From positions 558,001 to 622,000 of the forward strand of contig JAQCZH010000001.1 of NCBI GenBank assembly GCA_027682585.1: a stretch of 64,000 nt of DNA. The letters are read 5' to 3'. Positions 1 through 8,622 of the stretch are shown here, piece by piece. Position 1 is the first letter of the stretch, and each line of letters starts with the position of its first letter. The position numbers and the translations under genes were made by a program. The DNA comes from Lachnospiraceae bacterium AF51-6-b8A. Its GTDB lineage: Bacteria; Bacillota; Clostridia; Lachnospirales; Lachnospiraceae. The notes beneath the pieces are model-generated. The model saw only the letters and a list, made by a program, of their open reading frames with translations. It did not search any database and had not been told where the DNA came from.

Positions 1-1
1 G

Positions 2-187
2 ATTGCTTCTGTGGAGGCGGTTTTTGACTGGAAGACCTGGCAGAGGGAGAATCTAGGAACGGTTCGGGAGCATTCTGATTCGATCCATACGAAAATGGAA
101 GGCGTGGAAGCCAAGGAGCGTGCAAATGACCTATCGGGAGGCCCTGACCTGGGGCAAAGAACAATTGCAGACAGCCCAGGTTCCTGA
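2..187 (+). CDS. C-terminal end of a DUF1385-type membrane protein (partial)
   Basis: Only the last 61 codons are in the window; the reading frame is open from the first bases to TGA at 185-187. The stretch beginning IASVEAVFDWKTW resembles the C-terminus of DUF1385 (YqhQ-like) metal-dependent membrane proteins, which commonly sit just before prmC and prfA in Clostridia. The final 20 or so residues run past the prmC start, giving an overlap of 62 bases between the two reading frames. The family call is inference from a short fragment and from position; the function of the family is poorly known. Confidence 0.55.
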   Translation: MASVEAVFDWKTWQRENLGTVREHSDSIHTKMEGVEAKERANDLSGGPDLGQRTIADSPGS

Positions 188-1136
188 CTTCGCGCTGGAT
201 GCAGGTTATCTTCTGGAATTTGCAAGCGGCAGAAGGCATGTAGACTTAATTCTGTCCGATGGAGAGCAGATGCCGGATGTTCTGCTCGGGAAATATCGCA
301 GCTGCATCGAACGGCGGGCAGAGCGACTTCCGCTCCAGCAGATCACAGGCAGTCAGATCTTCATGGGCCTTGACTTCCTTGTCAATGAGCATGTCCTCTG
401 TCCCAGGCAGGATACCGAGACACTGGTGGAAGAAGGGCTTGCGATTCTTCAGTCTCTGCGATCAGATGCAGACACTGAAATCCATTTGCTGGATCTGTGT
501 ACCGGCAGCGGCTGCATTCTGATCTCTCTTCTTGCACTTGCCCAGGGAGCGTGGGGATTTTCTGCTGCGTCGGATCCCGGAAATTTTTCAGCCGGGGCAT
601 TATTTCAAGGAGATCCCCTGATGCAGGTACAGGAATCTGGAGAGCCTGTCTCAGGCCGGAAGGAAGTCAGTCAGGGGAGGTTGAATCGAAAGGGGGCAGC
701 GATTCGTGGCCTGGGCATTGACCTCTCACCTGAGGCGCTGGCTGTCGCCCGGGAAAATGCCAGGGAAAACAGGGTGTCCGCGTCTTTTGCCCTTTCAGAT
801 CTCTTTACTGAGGTTGAGGGCAAGTTTGATCTGATCACAGCCAACCCTCCCTATATTCCATCAGGACAGGTGAATTGTCTGATGCCGGAGGTGAGAGATC
901 ATGAGCCTCGCATGGCTTTGGACGGGGAGGAGGACGGCCTCGCCTTCTACCGGCGTATTGTAAGCCAGGCTCCGGATTATCTGAGAGAGGGCGGATATCT
1001 TCTGATGGAGATTGCTTTTGATCAGGGTCAGGCCGTCAGACAGATGCTGGCCGATGGCCCATTTGAGGGAATAGAGCTGATACAGGACCTCTCGGGAATG
1101 GACCGGGTCCTGAAAGGAAGGATGATACATGTTTGA
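126..1136 (+). CDS. prmC: Release factor glutamine N5-methyltransferase PrmC
   Basis: PrmC methylates the glutamine of the GGQ motif in release factors RF1 and RF2 using S-adenosylmethionine. The 336-residue protein has the family layout: an N-terminal helical domain, SAM-binding motif I (LDLCTGSGC, about residue 122) and the catalytic NPPY motif (residues 240-243). ATG 126 is preferred to GTG 120 because AAGGAG at 113-118 sits 7 bases before it. The gene overlaps prfA, its substrate gene, by 8 bases, the standard arrangement. The protein is about 50 residues longer than usual: residues of roughly 139-192, between motif I and the next strand ([15 protein letters not shown]), form a Gly/Ser/Gln-rich insert with no counterpart that I know. 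Both flanking motifs are intact, so activity is expected. Confidence 0.93.
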   Translation: MTYREALTWGKEQLQTAQVPDFALDAGYLLEFASGRRHVDLILSDGEQMPDVLLGKYRSCIERRAERLPLQQITGSQIFMGLDFLVNEHVLCPRQDTETLVEEGLAILQSLRSDADTEIHLLDLCTGSGCILISLLALAQGAWGFSAASDPGNFSAGALFQGDPLMQVQESGEPVSGRKEVSQGRLNRKGAAIRGLGIDLSPEALAVARENARENRVSASFALSDLFTEVEGKFDLITANPPYIPSGQVNCLMPEVRDHEPRMALDGEEDGLAFYRRIVSQAPDYLREGGYLLMEIAFDQGQAVRQMLADGPFEGIELIQDLSGMDRVLKGRMIHV

Positions 1137-2202
1137 CAAGTTAGAAGACCTGGTCGCCCGTTATGAAGAGATTATGCGCCAGATTGCTGAGCCGGATGTG
1201 GCTTCGGATGGGGCTAAATTCACCGAATTGATGAAGGAACAGAGTGAACTGGCGCCCATCGTGGAGACCTTTCGCGCCTATCAGAAGAAGAGGCAATCGA
1301 TAGAAGATTCTCTGGAATTGCTTGACGCAGAGTCTGATGAGGAGATGCGACAGATGGCCAAGGAGGAACTTGCGGAAGCCAGAGATTCGGCGAAGGAATT
1401 GGAAGAGAAGCTGAAAATCCTCCTTCTTCCCAAGGACAGCAACGATGACAAGAATGTCATCATTGAGATCCGCGGCGGCGCCGGAGGAGATGAAGCAGCC
1501 CTTTTTGCGGCGGAGATTTATCGCATGTACCGTCATTACGCTGAGTCCAGGGGCTGGACGACGGAGGTCATGGAACTTGAGGAAACCGGCATCGGGGGCA
1601 TGAAGAAGATTAATTTTATGGTCAGGGGAAGGGGAGCCTATTCTACGCTCAAGTACGAGTCCGGTGTGCATCGGGTGCAACGTGTCCCCGCCACGGAGTC
1701 CGGTGGCCGTATCCACACTTCCACGGTTACTGTGGCTGTCATGCCCGAGGCGCAGGAGGTCGATGTTGTCATTGATCCGGCAGATATCCGCATCGATGTG
1801 ATGCGGGCTTCCGGCAATGGAGGCCAGTGCGTCAATACAACAGATTCTGCCGTGCGTCTGACCCACTATCCCACCGGGATCGTTATCTACAGTCAGACGG
1901 AAAAGTCGCAGCTGCAGAATAAGAACAAGGCCTTTGCTCTGCTCAGGGCCAAGCTCTACGCCATGGAAATGCTGCGCCAGCAGGAAGAAGCATCTGCCCG
2001 TCGCCTTGCGCAGATCGGCACGGGGGATCGCTCGGAGAAGATTCGAACCTATAATTTTCCTCAGGGCAGAGTGACAGATCACAGGATCAACCTGACCTTA
2101 TACAAGCTGGACAAGATTTTGAATGGAGATCTCCAGGAACTTCTGGACGCTTTGATCGCCGCTGACCAGGCCGCCAAGCTTGCGCAGCAGGAGAGGGATT
2201 GA
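1129..2202 (+). CDS. prfA: Peptide chain release factor 1
   Basis: RF1 recognises stop codons UAA and UAG in the ribosomal A site and triggers peptide release. The 357-residue length is normal. The RF1-specific tripeptide PAT is at residues 187-189 within [14 protein letters not shown], and the catalytic GGQ is at 231-233 within [10 protein letters not shown], so this is RF1 and not RF2. It starts inside the end of prmC (8-base overlap), suggesting coupled translation with the enzyme that modifies its GGQ. No oddities seen. Confidence 0.97.
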   Translation: MFDKLEDLVARYEEIMRQIAEPDVASDGAKFTELMKEQSELAPIVETFRAYQKKRQSIEDSLELLDAESDEEMRQMAKEELAEARDSAKELEEKLKILLLPKDSNDDKNVIIEIRGGAGGDEAALFAAEIYRMYRHYAESRGWTTEVMELEETGIGGMKKINFMVRGRGAYSTLKYESGVHRVQRVPATESGGRIHTSTVTVAVMPEAQEVDVVIDPADIRIDVMRASGNGGQCVNTTDSAVRLTHYPTGIVIYSQTEKSQLQNKNKAFALLRAKLYAMEMLRQQEEASARRLAQIGTGDRSEKIRTYNFPQGRVTDHRINLTLYKLDKILNGDLQELLDALIAADQAAKLAQQERD

Positions 2203-2208
2203 TATAAT
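2180..2208 (+). promoter_or_regulatory. Possible sigma-A promoter before the Gls24-family gene
   Basis: TTGCGC (2180-2185), a 17-base spacer and TATAAT (2203-2208) lie over the end of prfA. The inferred start near 2215 would give a leader of about 95 bases. It may give the Asp23/Gls24 gene expression independent of prfA. The -35 box matches the consensus at four of six positions. Confidence 0.5.
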
Positions 2209-2310
2209 ATTTTTGATTATTCACGACAATGGAATGCTCGCCAAGCGTGTATTCCTTCGCTTCGATCGTGTTTTGCCCGCTTTCGGGCCTTTGAGTGCAG
2301 GAGGCTTTGC

Positions 2311-2664
2311 ATGGCTGAGAATCATTTCGCAATCAATGAAGGTGTCAACGTGGCCAACGATGTGTTTTCCATTATCGCCGGTCTGGCTGCCTGCGAGGTA
2401 GATGGCGTTGCGTCTCTGGGCGGGAATCTGGATGCTGGATCCATTTCCAAGACGACCTCATCCAAGCTGTCCAGGTCCGTTCGTTTTGTCAGAGCGGATG
2501 ATAACACGCTTCGCGTAGCTATTATTATCAATCTGGAATTCGGCTACGAGATTCCCAAGGTCTGTGCCCAGGTACAGGATCGAATCAAAGCGACGGTTGA
2601 GAATATGACCGGTCTCAAGGTTTCTGAGGTCAATGTTCGCGTTGAGGGCGTGCGATTGTCTTGA
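2311..2664 (+). CDS. Asp23/Gls24 family envelope stress response protein
   Basis: A 117-residue protein with the Asp23/Gls24 fold signature: N-terminal INEGVNVANDVFSIIAGLAACEVDGVASL, then a strand-rich middle and the C-terminal helix QDRIKATVENMTGLKVSEVNVRVEGV. These small proteins are linked to cell-envelope homeostasis and alkaline or general stress in Firmicutes, and a copy directly before nusB is typical. No signal peptide or membrane segment is visible. ATG 2311 follows AGGAGG (2299-2304) by 6 bases. It is flanked by a possible promoter and by a strong terminator, so it may be a single-gene unit. The exact function is not known. Confidence 0.9.
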   Translation: MAENHFAINEGVNVANDVFSIIAGLAACEVDGVASLGGNLDAGSISKTTSSKLSRSVRFVRADDNTLRVAIIINLEFGYEIPKVCAQVQDRIKATVENMTGLKVSEVNVRVEGVRLS

Positions 2665-2701
2665 GAAAGATGGGACAGACAATATATCTGTTGTATAATT
2701 C

Positions 2702-2732
2702 AGGTGTCTGTACAACAGACACCTTTTTCTTT
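2702..2732 (+). terminator. Intrinsic terminator after the Gls24-family gene
   Basis: A perfect 10-bp stem (AGGTGTCTGT at 2702-2711 and ACAGACACCT at 2715-2724) with a 3-base loop is followed by a T-rich tail (2724-2732). It separates the Gls24-family gene from nusB. Confidence 0.9.
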
Positions 2733-2824
2733 GCTGCACAGGGGACTCTCTCATGGATATTTTGCTGTCAAAGACGGGACAGACCTATGCGCGGCATCAG
2801 AGTCAGAAGATGGAGAAGAAGACT

Positions 2825-3268
2825 ATGACAAGGCGTCAGATTCGCGAAACCGCATTCCGCATTCTCTTTGCCCTGAATTTCTGCCCGGCAGATCAGATGC
2901 AGGACCAGCTGAACCTCTACTATACCGATCACGCTGAGGTCGAAATAGACGATTTGATCGAGGAGGAAGACCGGCATGCCGTCATACAGGTAGACCAGGC
3001 GTCCTGGCCGGAGATTACGGCAAAATGTCTGGGGGCCGCCGCACATTTGCCGGAGATCGACCGGGTGATTGAGGAATCCTCTGAGGGCTGGAAGATGAGC
3101 CGCCTGACTAAGGTTGATCTGACCCTGCTTCGCCTGGCAGTCTACGAGATGAAGTTCGAGCATCTGGCTTCTGGCATCGCCATCAACGAGGCGGTTGAAC
3201 TGGCAAAGCGTTATGGAACGGAAAAATCCCCCGCATTCGTCAACGGGGTTCTTGCCAAAATCGTATGA
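2825..3268 (+). CDS. nusB: Transcription antitermination protein NusB
   Basis: NusB binds boxA RNA with NusE (S10) and supports rRNA antitermination. The protein from ATG 2825 (147 residues) opens with MTRRQIRETAFRILFALNF, the usual NusB N-terminus, and ends with LAKRYGTEKSPAFVNGVLAKI, the usual C-terminal signature. GGAGA (2812-2816) lies 8 bases before this start. An in-frame ATG at 2753 would add 24 residues that do not look like NusB, so I reject it, although a weak purine-rich site precedes it. The stop overlaps the xseA start as ATGA (3265-3268), indicating translational coupling. Confidence 0.93.
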   Translation: MTRRQIRETAFRILFALNFCPADQMQDQLNLYYTDHAEVEIDDLIEEEDRHAVIQVDQASWPEITAKCLGAAAHLPEIDRVIEESSEGWKMSRLTKVDLTLLRLAVYEMKFEHLASGIAINEAVELAKRYGTEKSPAFVNGVLAKIV

Positions 3269-4557
3269 GCAGTCAAAGTTATACGGTCGGACAAGTCAAC
3301 CACTATATTGCGGGACTCTTTCAGGAAGATTTCCTTTTGCGCCATATCCGGGTCAGGGGAGAAGTCTCTAACCTGACCTATCACAAAACGGGCCATGTAT
3401 ACTTTTGCCTCAAGGACGCCTCCGGCGTCTTAGGCGCGGCCATGTGGAGAAGTCAGAGAGCCTCAGGTCTGACCTTTCCCATGAGAGAGGGAGACCAAGT
3501 TGTCGTCAGCGGAACGGTTCAGGTCTATGAGAGGGGAGGCGCCTATAAGCTGATCGCCTCCCGGGTTGAAAGGGAGGGACTGGGCGATCTCTATGTCCGC
3601 TATGAGGCTTTAAAGAAGCAGCTGTCCGAGATGGGAATGTTTGATGCTTCCTACAAGAAGCCAATTCCTCAATATGCGACCAGAATCGGTGTGGTGACGG
3701 CGCCTACAGGGGCGGCTGTGCGAGATATCATCCAGGTCTCCAAGAGAAGGTATCCGGGCGTTGAAATCGTCCTGTATCCGGCTCTGGTGCAGGGAGAGAA
3801 GGCGTCCTTGTCCATTGCCAGGGGGATTGAGACCTTGGATGCCATGGGGATGGATCTTCTGATTGTCGGCCGCGGCGGAGGTTCCATGGAAGATCTTTGG
3901 GCCTTCAATGAGGAGTCGGTGGCCAGGGCGATTTTTGATTGTAAGACCCCCGTGATCTCTGCGGTCGGACATGAGACAGATACCACAATCGCCGATTTCG
4001 CAGCGGATCTCAGAGCGCCCACACCGTCGGCTGCAGCAGAACTGGCTGTCTTCGATTATAAGAGCCTGCAGAAAGAACTGCAGGCGCGAAGAGAGCGTAT
4101 CTCATCCGCGATGCAGTATTGTCTGAATACGTCCCGGAGTCGTCTGGCAGATGCTGAGCATCGACTGGAGATGGCTTCTCCGCAACAGATGATCCGCAGT
4201 CTGAAAGGGCGTCTGGATGGGGCAAGACACCGGCTGAATCAGGCCCATCCCGGCCTGAGGATTGCCCAGGCAAGAGAGGAGGCCTTGCGCATAAAAGAGC
4301 GGCTAGTCCAGGGAATGGATCGGTCTTTAGAACAAAGGAGGCATCTTCTGGCGGTTGCAGCTGGACGGTTGGACGGATTGTCACCGGTCAGAAAGCTGGC
4401 TTCCGGCTTCTCCTATGTGCAGGATGGACGGGGAAGAAGGGTTGAGGATGCGGGGCAGCTCAATGTGGGTGACGCGATCCATATTTATTTGCACAGGGGG
4501 CAACTGGACGCTGTTGTGTCGGGAATAGCTCTGGAAGAGAAAGGTTTGGGAGAGTGA
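3265..4557 (+). CDS. xseA: Exodeoxyribonuclease VII large subunit
   Basis: XseA is the catalytic subunit of ExoVII, which degrades single-stranded DNA from both ends. The 430 residues show an N-terminal OB-fold (about 1-100), the catalytic core with GVVTAPTGAAVRDI, the signature GRGGGSMEDLWAFNEE and ISAVGHETDTTIADFAADLRAPTPSAAAE in the order of the family, then a long helical coiled-coil region and a short C-terminal strand domain (SGFSYVQDGRGR). It overlaps nusB by 4 bases and is followed 19 bases later by the small subunit xseB, so both subunits are made from one message. Confidence 0.96.
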   Translation: MSSQSYTVGQVNHYIAGLFQEDFLLRHIRVRGEVSNLTYHKTGHVYFCLKDASGVLGAAMWRSQRASGLTFPMREGDQVVVSGTVQVYERGGAYKLIASRVEREGLGDLYVRYEALKKQLSEMGMFDASYKKPIPQYATRIGVVTAPTGAAVRDIIQVSKRRYPGVEIVLYPALVQGEKASLSIARGIETLDAMGMDLLIVGRGGGSMEDLWAFNEESVARAIFDCKTPVISAVGHETDTTIADFAADLRAPTPSAAAELAVFDYKSLQKELQARRERISSAMQYCLNTSRSRLADAEHRLEMASPQQMIRSLKGRLDGARHRLNQAHPGLRIAQAREEALRIKERLVQGMDRSLEQRRHLLAVAAGRLDGLSPVRKLASGFSYVQDGRGRRVEDAGQLNVGDAIHIYLHRGQLDAVVSGIALEEKGLGE

Positions 4558-4576
4558 CAGATCCCGGGGAGGAATG

Positions 4577-4813
4577 ATGACAGAAGAAAAGAAGACATTG
4601 GATGATTTGTCAATTGAGGAGTCGTTTCATTATCTGGACGAAGTCCTGGCCAGACTTGAAGACAAAGACAGCAGCCTGGAAGACTCCTTTGCAGCCTATC
4701 AGGAGGGAACCCTGGCGATCAAGGCTATTAACGATAAGATTGATGCCGTTGACCGGCAGGTGCAGATTCTGGATGCCCAGGGACAGACCAGTGATTTTAC
4801 CCTGTCAGAATGA
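4577..4813 (+). CDS. xseB: Exodeoxyribonuclease VII small subunit
   Basis: XseB (78 residues) is the small helical subunit that wraps the XseA coiled coil. The core LSIEESFHYLDEVLARLEDKDSSLEDSFAAYQEG is the family signature. Two consecutive ATG codons (4574 and 4577) follow GGGGAGG (4566-4572); 4577 has the more usable spacing, so it was chosen, though 4574 would add just one Met. The stop codon overlaps the ispA start (ATGA, 4810-4813). Confidence 0.93.
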   Translation: MTEEKKTLDDLSIEESFHYLDEVLARLEDKDSSLEDSFAAYQEGTLAIKAINDKIDAVDRQVQILDAQGQTSDFTLSE

Positions 4814-5727
4814 TGCAGAAAGCGGTGCGAGATATGGATATTCGTAGGGAACTGGAAGAGCGGGCTCTGGAAGCAGAAAGACAGATCTGTCAGTTCCTGC
4901 CCAGGGAAGAAGGCTACCAGAAGACAATCATGGAGGCTATGTCCTATGCCCTTATGAGTCCGGGCAAACGGCTGCGCCCCATTCTCATGAAGGAGTGTGC
5001 CGCCTGCTTTGATCACAATGAGCCGGAGGCTCTGCCCTTTTTTATGGCTGCGATTGAGATGATTCATGCCTATTCACTGGTTCATGACGATCTGCCGGCC
5101 ATGGACAACGATCTTCTGCGCCGGGGAAAGCCAACGACACATGCCCGCTTCGGAGAGGCTATGGGGGTTTTGGCCGGCGATGCTCTGCTTAATTATGCCT
5201 TTGAGACGGCGCTTGGATCTTTAGAGGTAGACGGGAAGAATCCGGCTGTTCATAAGTCCCTGGCTCTTCTTGCCAGAAAGGCGGGAATCTACGGCATGAT
5301 CGGAGGGCAGGTCGTCGATGTGGAGTCAGAACATATCCAGGGCATGGATAAGCATCGGCTGGATTTTATTCATGAGCTGAAGACGGGGGCTTTAATTGAA
5401 GCAGCCATGTGCATTGGAGCTCTTTTGGGCGGGGCGGATGAAGGGCAGCTGCTGGCTGTGGAGCAGGCGGCTGCCAAGATCGGTCTTGCCTTCCAGATTG
5501 AAGATGACATTCTGGATATTACGGGTGATGAGAAGACCATTGGCAAGCCTGTGGGAAGCGATGAGCGCAACCACAAGATTACTTATGTGACCTTCGCCGG
5601 TCTGGAGGGCGCCCGCAGGGACGCGGAGAAGCTGACAGGGCAGGCTCTTGAAAATCTGGCCTCTCTTCCCAGAAAAAATGACTTTCTTATGGAACTTGTC
5701 TCTTATCTGACCAGGCGCAATAAGTAG
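4810..5727 (+). CDS. ispA: Polyprenyl (farnesyl/geranyl) diphosphate synthase
   Basis: Condenses isopentenyl diphosphate with allylic diphosphates to geranyl and farnesyl diphosphate, precursors of undecaprenol and quinones. The 305-residue protein has the all-helical synthase motifs: GKRLRP near residue 56, the first Asp-rich motif DDLPAMDND (about 95-103) and the second, EDDILD (about 234-239). The bacterial six-residue first motif (DDxxxxD) with two residues between the inner Asp pairs fits FPP synthases of the IspA type. It overlaps xseB by 4 bases; the second Met (4813) or Met at residue 9 could be the true start. It is followed by dxs, the first enzyme of the same isoprenoid pathway. 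Confidence 0.93.
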   Translation: MMQKAVRDMDIRRELEERALEAERQICQFLPREEGYQKTIMEAMSYALMSPGKRLRPILMKECAACFDHNEPEALPFFMAAIEMIHAYSLVHDDLPAMDNDLLRRGKPTTHARFGEAMGVLAGDALLNYAFETALGSLEVDGKNPAVHKSLALLARKAGIYGMIGGQVVDVESEHIQGMDKHRLDFIHELKTGALIEAAMCIGALLGGADEGQLLAVEQAAAKIGLAFQIEDDILDITGDEKTIGKPVGSDERNHKITYVTFAGLEGARRDAEKLTGQALENLASLPRKNDFLMELVSYLTRRNK

Positions 5728-5756
5728 CGAGCAGTGATCAAAGGCAGAGGGATACT

Positions 5757-7637
5757 ATGATTCTTGATCGAATACAGGGTCCGAATGACGTGCAGAAACT
5801 GAATGCATTCGAGCGGGAAAAACTTGCGCGGGAGATCCGCTCTTTCCTGATTGAGAAGTTATCTAAGACGGGAGGGCATTTGGCTTCGAATCTGGGCGTG
5901 GTGGAATTGACCATCGCCCTGCACTCGATCTGTGATCTGCCAAGGGATCAGATCATCTGGGATGTCGGGCATCAGTCCTACACGCATAAGATTCTGACCG
6001 GGCGCAAGGAGGAATTTGACGGACTGCGTACCAGGGGAGGATTGGCAGGTTTTCCAAAACGGGAGGAGAGTGACTGCGATGTCTTTGGTACAGGCCACTC
6101 TTCGACCTCGATTTCCGCGGGTTTGGGGCTGGCGGTAGCCAGGGAATTAAAAGGAGAAGACTATAAGGTCTTTTCTGTGATTGGCGATGGAGCCATGACT
6201 GGCGGCATGGTCTATGAGGCCTTGAACAATGCGGCGGAATTCAAGAAGAACTTTGTCATTATTTTAAATGACAATAATATGTCGATCTCCCGTAATGTGG
6301 GCGGACTTTCTATGAATCTGGCCCGCATGCGAACTTCGGAAAATTACAAGAATTTCAAATCCGGGATGCAGAGTTCCCTGGAGAAGATTCCGGTCTATGG
6401 CAATCGGATTGTAGATCGGATGCGAAAGACCAAGGAGGGAATCAAGCAGCTGGTGATTCCTGGGATGATGTTTGAGCAGATGGGGATCATGTATCTGGGC
6501 CCGATCGATGGCAACGATATCGAGGGAATGCGGCAGATCTTTTTGGAGGCAACTCGGATTGAGGGACCTGTGATTGTTCATGTGCTCACAACCAAGGGCA
6601 GGGGCTTTGCCCCGGCGGAACGCCACCCGGCCAAGTTCCACGGGACGGCTCCATATGATGTGGCGACAGGGCTGCCCCTGAAGAATGCGGCGACCACCTA
6701 TACAGATATTTTTTCCACGGTGATGCGCAAGATGGGAGAGCGCAATGATCGTCTGCTGGCGCTGACAGCGGCGATGGAAACCGGGACAGGCCTGGTACGT
6801 TTTCACAACCGTTATCCGGATCGCTTTTTCGATGTGGGTATTGCGGAGCAGCATGCGGTGACCTTTGCAGCAGGTCTTGCCAGCCAGGGGCTGATCCCGG
6901 TTTTCGCGGTCTATTCTTCCTTCCTGCAGAGGGCATATGATCAGATTCTTCACGATGTTGCGATTCAGAACCTGCATGTTGTTTTCGCAATTGATCGGGC
7001 CGGCCTGGTAGGAGCAGACGGTGAGACCCATCAGGGAATCTTCGATCTGTCCTATCTTTCTTCGATCCCCAATATGACGATTCTGGCACCTAAGAATAAG
7101 TGGGAACTGTCAGATATGCTCAAATGGGCCATTGCGACAGAGGGCCCCGTGGCGATTCGTTATCCAAGAGGGGCGGCCTTTGATGGACTGGAAGATTTTC
7201 GAGAACCAATTCGGAAGGGGAAGGCAGAGCAGATTTATCCGTTCGCTGAGAGCAAAGCCACAAAGATTCTCCTGGCCCCGATCGGCTCTATGGTAGAACG
7301 TGCTCTTTTCTTGAGAAAATTGCTCCTCAGGGAAGGATATAATGTCGCTTTAGTGAATATGCGATTTGTCAAGCCATTTGATGAGGCCCTGCTGGCCGCC
7401 TATGCGGGTCAGGCCGATCTGATCGTTCCCATGGAGGAGAATGTTCTGTCAGGCGGCTTCGGAGAACATGTCGAGACCTTCCTTCGGGGCATCGGCTACA
7501 GGGGAAAATTACATTTGGCCGGCTTCGCAGATCACTTTATCCCCCATGGTTCTGTAGAAGCCCTGATGGAAGAAGAGGGGCTTACAGCTGAGCGGATCTG
7601 TTCTGCGATTGTTTCGCTTTTAGAGAGTGAGGAGTGA
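5757..7637 (+). CDS. dxs: 1-deoxy-D-xylulose-5-phosphate synthase
   Basis: First enzyme of the methylerythritol phosphate pathway: a thiamine-diphosphate enzyme that joins pyruvate and glyceraldehyde 3-phosphate. The 626 residues contain the N-terminal SKTGGHLASNLGVVELTIAL, the thiamine diphosphate/Mg motif GDGAMTGG ... NDNNMSIS, the catalytic Glu within DVGIAEQHAVTFAAGLA and the pyrimidine-binding domain ending in the transketolase C-terminal domain. It lies 29 bases after ispA; ispF at 50.1 kb is a later step of the same pathway. Length and motifs are normal. Confidence 0.97.
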   Translation: MILDRIQGPNDVQKLNAFEREKLAREIRSFLIEKLSKTGGHLASNLGVVELTIALHSICDLPRDQIIWDVGHQSYTHKILTGRKEEFDGLRTRGGLAGFPKREESDCDVFGTGHSSTSISAGLGLAVARELKGEDYKVFSVIGDGAMTGGMVYEALNNAAEFKKNFVIILNDNNMSISRNVGGLSMNLARMRTSENYKNFKSGMQSSLEKIPVYGNRIVDRMRKTKEGIKQLVIPGMMFEQMGIMYLGPIDGNDIEGMRQIFLEATRIEGPVIVHVLTTKGRGFAPAERHPAKFHGTAPYDVATGLPLKNAATTYTDIFSTVMRKMGERNDRLLALTAAMETGTGLVRFHNRYPDRFFDVGIAEQHAVTFAAGLASQGLIPVFAVYSSFLQRAYDQILHDVAIQNLHVVFAIDRAGLVGADGETHQGIFDLSYLSSIPNMTILAPKNKWELSDMLKWAIATEGPVAIRYPRGAAFDGLEDFREPIRKGKAEQIYPFAESKATKILLAPIGSMVERALFLRKLLLREGYNVALVNMRFVKPFDEALLAAYAGQADLIVPMEENVLSGGFGEHVETFLRGIGYRGKLHLAGFADHFIPHGSVEALMEEEGLTAERICSAIVSLLESEE

Positions 7638-7640
7638 GCC

Positions 7641-8510
7641 TTGAAAGAAAGACTGGATGTTCTGGTGGTAAGACGAGGTCTGGCCCCCTCGCGGGAGAAG
7701 GCTAAGACCATGATTATGGAGGGCAAGATCTTTGTAAATCAGGAGAGGGAAGACAAGGCCGGAACCCAGGTGAAGACGGATGCCGCCATCGAGATTCACG
7801 GAAAAATCCTGGCCTATGTCAGCAGGGGCGGCCTGAAGCTGGAAAGGGCCATGGAACGTTTTCCAATCTCTCTGGAGGGAAAAGTCTGCATGGACATCGG
7901 AGCCTCTACCGGGGGATTTACCGATTGTATGCTGCAGAAGGGAGCCAAAAAGGTCTTTGCCGTCGACGTCGGTTATGGACAGCTGGCCTGGAAACTCCGT
8001 CAGGATGAGCGGGTAGTCTGCCTGGAAAAGACCAATATTCGCTATGTGACGCCAAAACAGATTGGCCAGCCCTTGGATTTTGCCTCCTGCGACGTCTCTT
8101 TTATCTCTCTTGAAAAAGTGCTTCCCGCTGCTAATTTGCTTTTGAATCGGGGAGGAGAGATGGTCTGTCTGATCAAACCCCAGTTTGAGGCCGGAAGAGA
8201 AAAGGTAGGGAAGAAGGGGGTTGTTCGGGATCCAAAGGTTCACCGGGAGGTGATTGAATCCGTCATCCATTTCGCGACAGAAAACGGCTTTGCTGTGCTG
8301 GGACTGGATTATTCCCCCATTAAGGGGCCGGAGGGGAATATTGAGTATCTGATTTATCTGCGCAAGATTGCGAAATCCGCTGCCTGCCATCTGTCGGGCA
8401 CAGATGACAGGCCTGCCGCCTTGGCGCAGGAAGAAAGCCCGGCCTGTGTGGCGGAGAATGTGGATCCTGAGACCATCGTGAAGCTGGCGCATGAAGACCT
8501 GGATCGCTGA
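7641..8510 (+). CDS. tlyA: TlyA family rRNA (cytidine-2'-O)-methyltransferase
   Basis: S4 RNA-binding domain at the N-terminus (KERLDVLVVRRGLAPSREKA) followed by a Rossmann methyltransferase domain with DIGASTGGFTDCML as SAM motif, as in TlyA proteins that 2'-O-methylate 16S and 23S rRNA. The start is TTG at 7641, chosen because GAGGAG (7629-7634) sits 6 bases before it and because the S4 domain begins right there. It follows dxs by 3 bases and precedes nadK, the usual Firmicute order. The last 40 residues (after YLIYLRKI) are an Ala/Glu-rich tail that extends beyond the normal family end at about 250. Confidence 0.9.
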   Translation: MKERLDVLVVRRGLAPSREKAKTMIMEGKIFVNQEREDKAGTQVKTDAAIEIHGKILAYVSRGGLKLERAMERFPISLEGKVCMDIGASTGGFTDCMLQKGAKKVFAVDVGYGQLAWKLRQDERVVCLEKTNIRYVTPKQIGQPLDFASCDVSFISLEKVLPAANLLLNRGGEMVCLIKPQFEAGREKVGKKGVVRDPKVHREVIESVIHFATENGFAVLGLDYSPIKGPEGNIEYLIYLRKIAKSAACHLSGTDDRPAALAQEESPACVAENVDPETIVKLAHEDLDR

Positions 8511-8622
8511 GGAGGGATGATCGGGGCACGTATCTCAGAGAATTCGACCCTAAGAATTTGACCTGTGGGTTTGATCATTGTGCGGCCCTGTTGCCTGCCC
8601 CTGTCAAGGGAGTGTTTCATTA

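Noticed and set aside
1141..2082. Minus-strand ORF of 313 codons opposite prfA
   Set aside because: Lies fully within prfA; a composition shadow without supporting signals.
2753..2824. 24-residue N-terminal extension of NusB
   Set aside because: The family begins at MTRRQIRETAF; the extension is unlike NusB and a suitable site precedes 2825.
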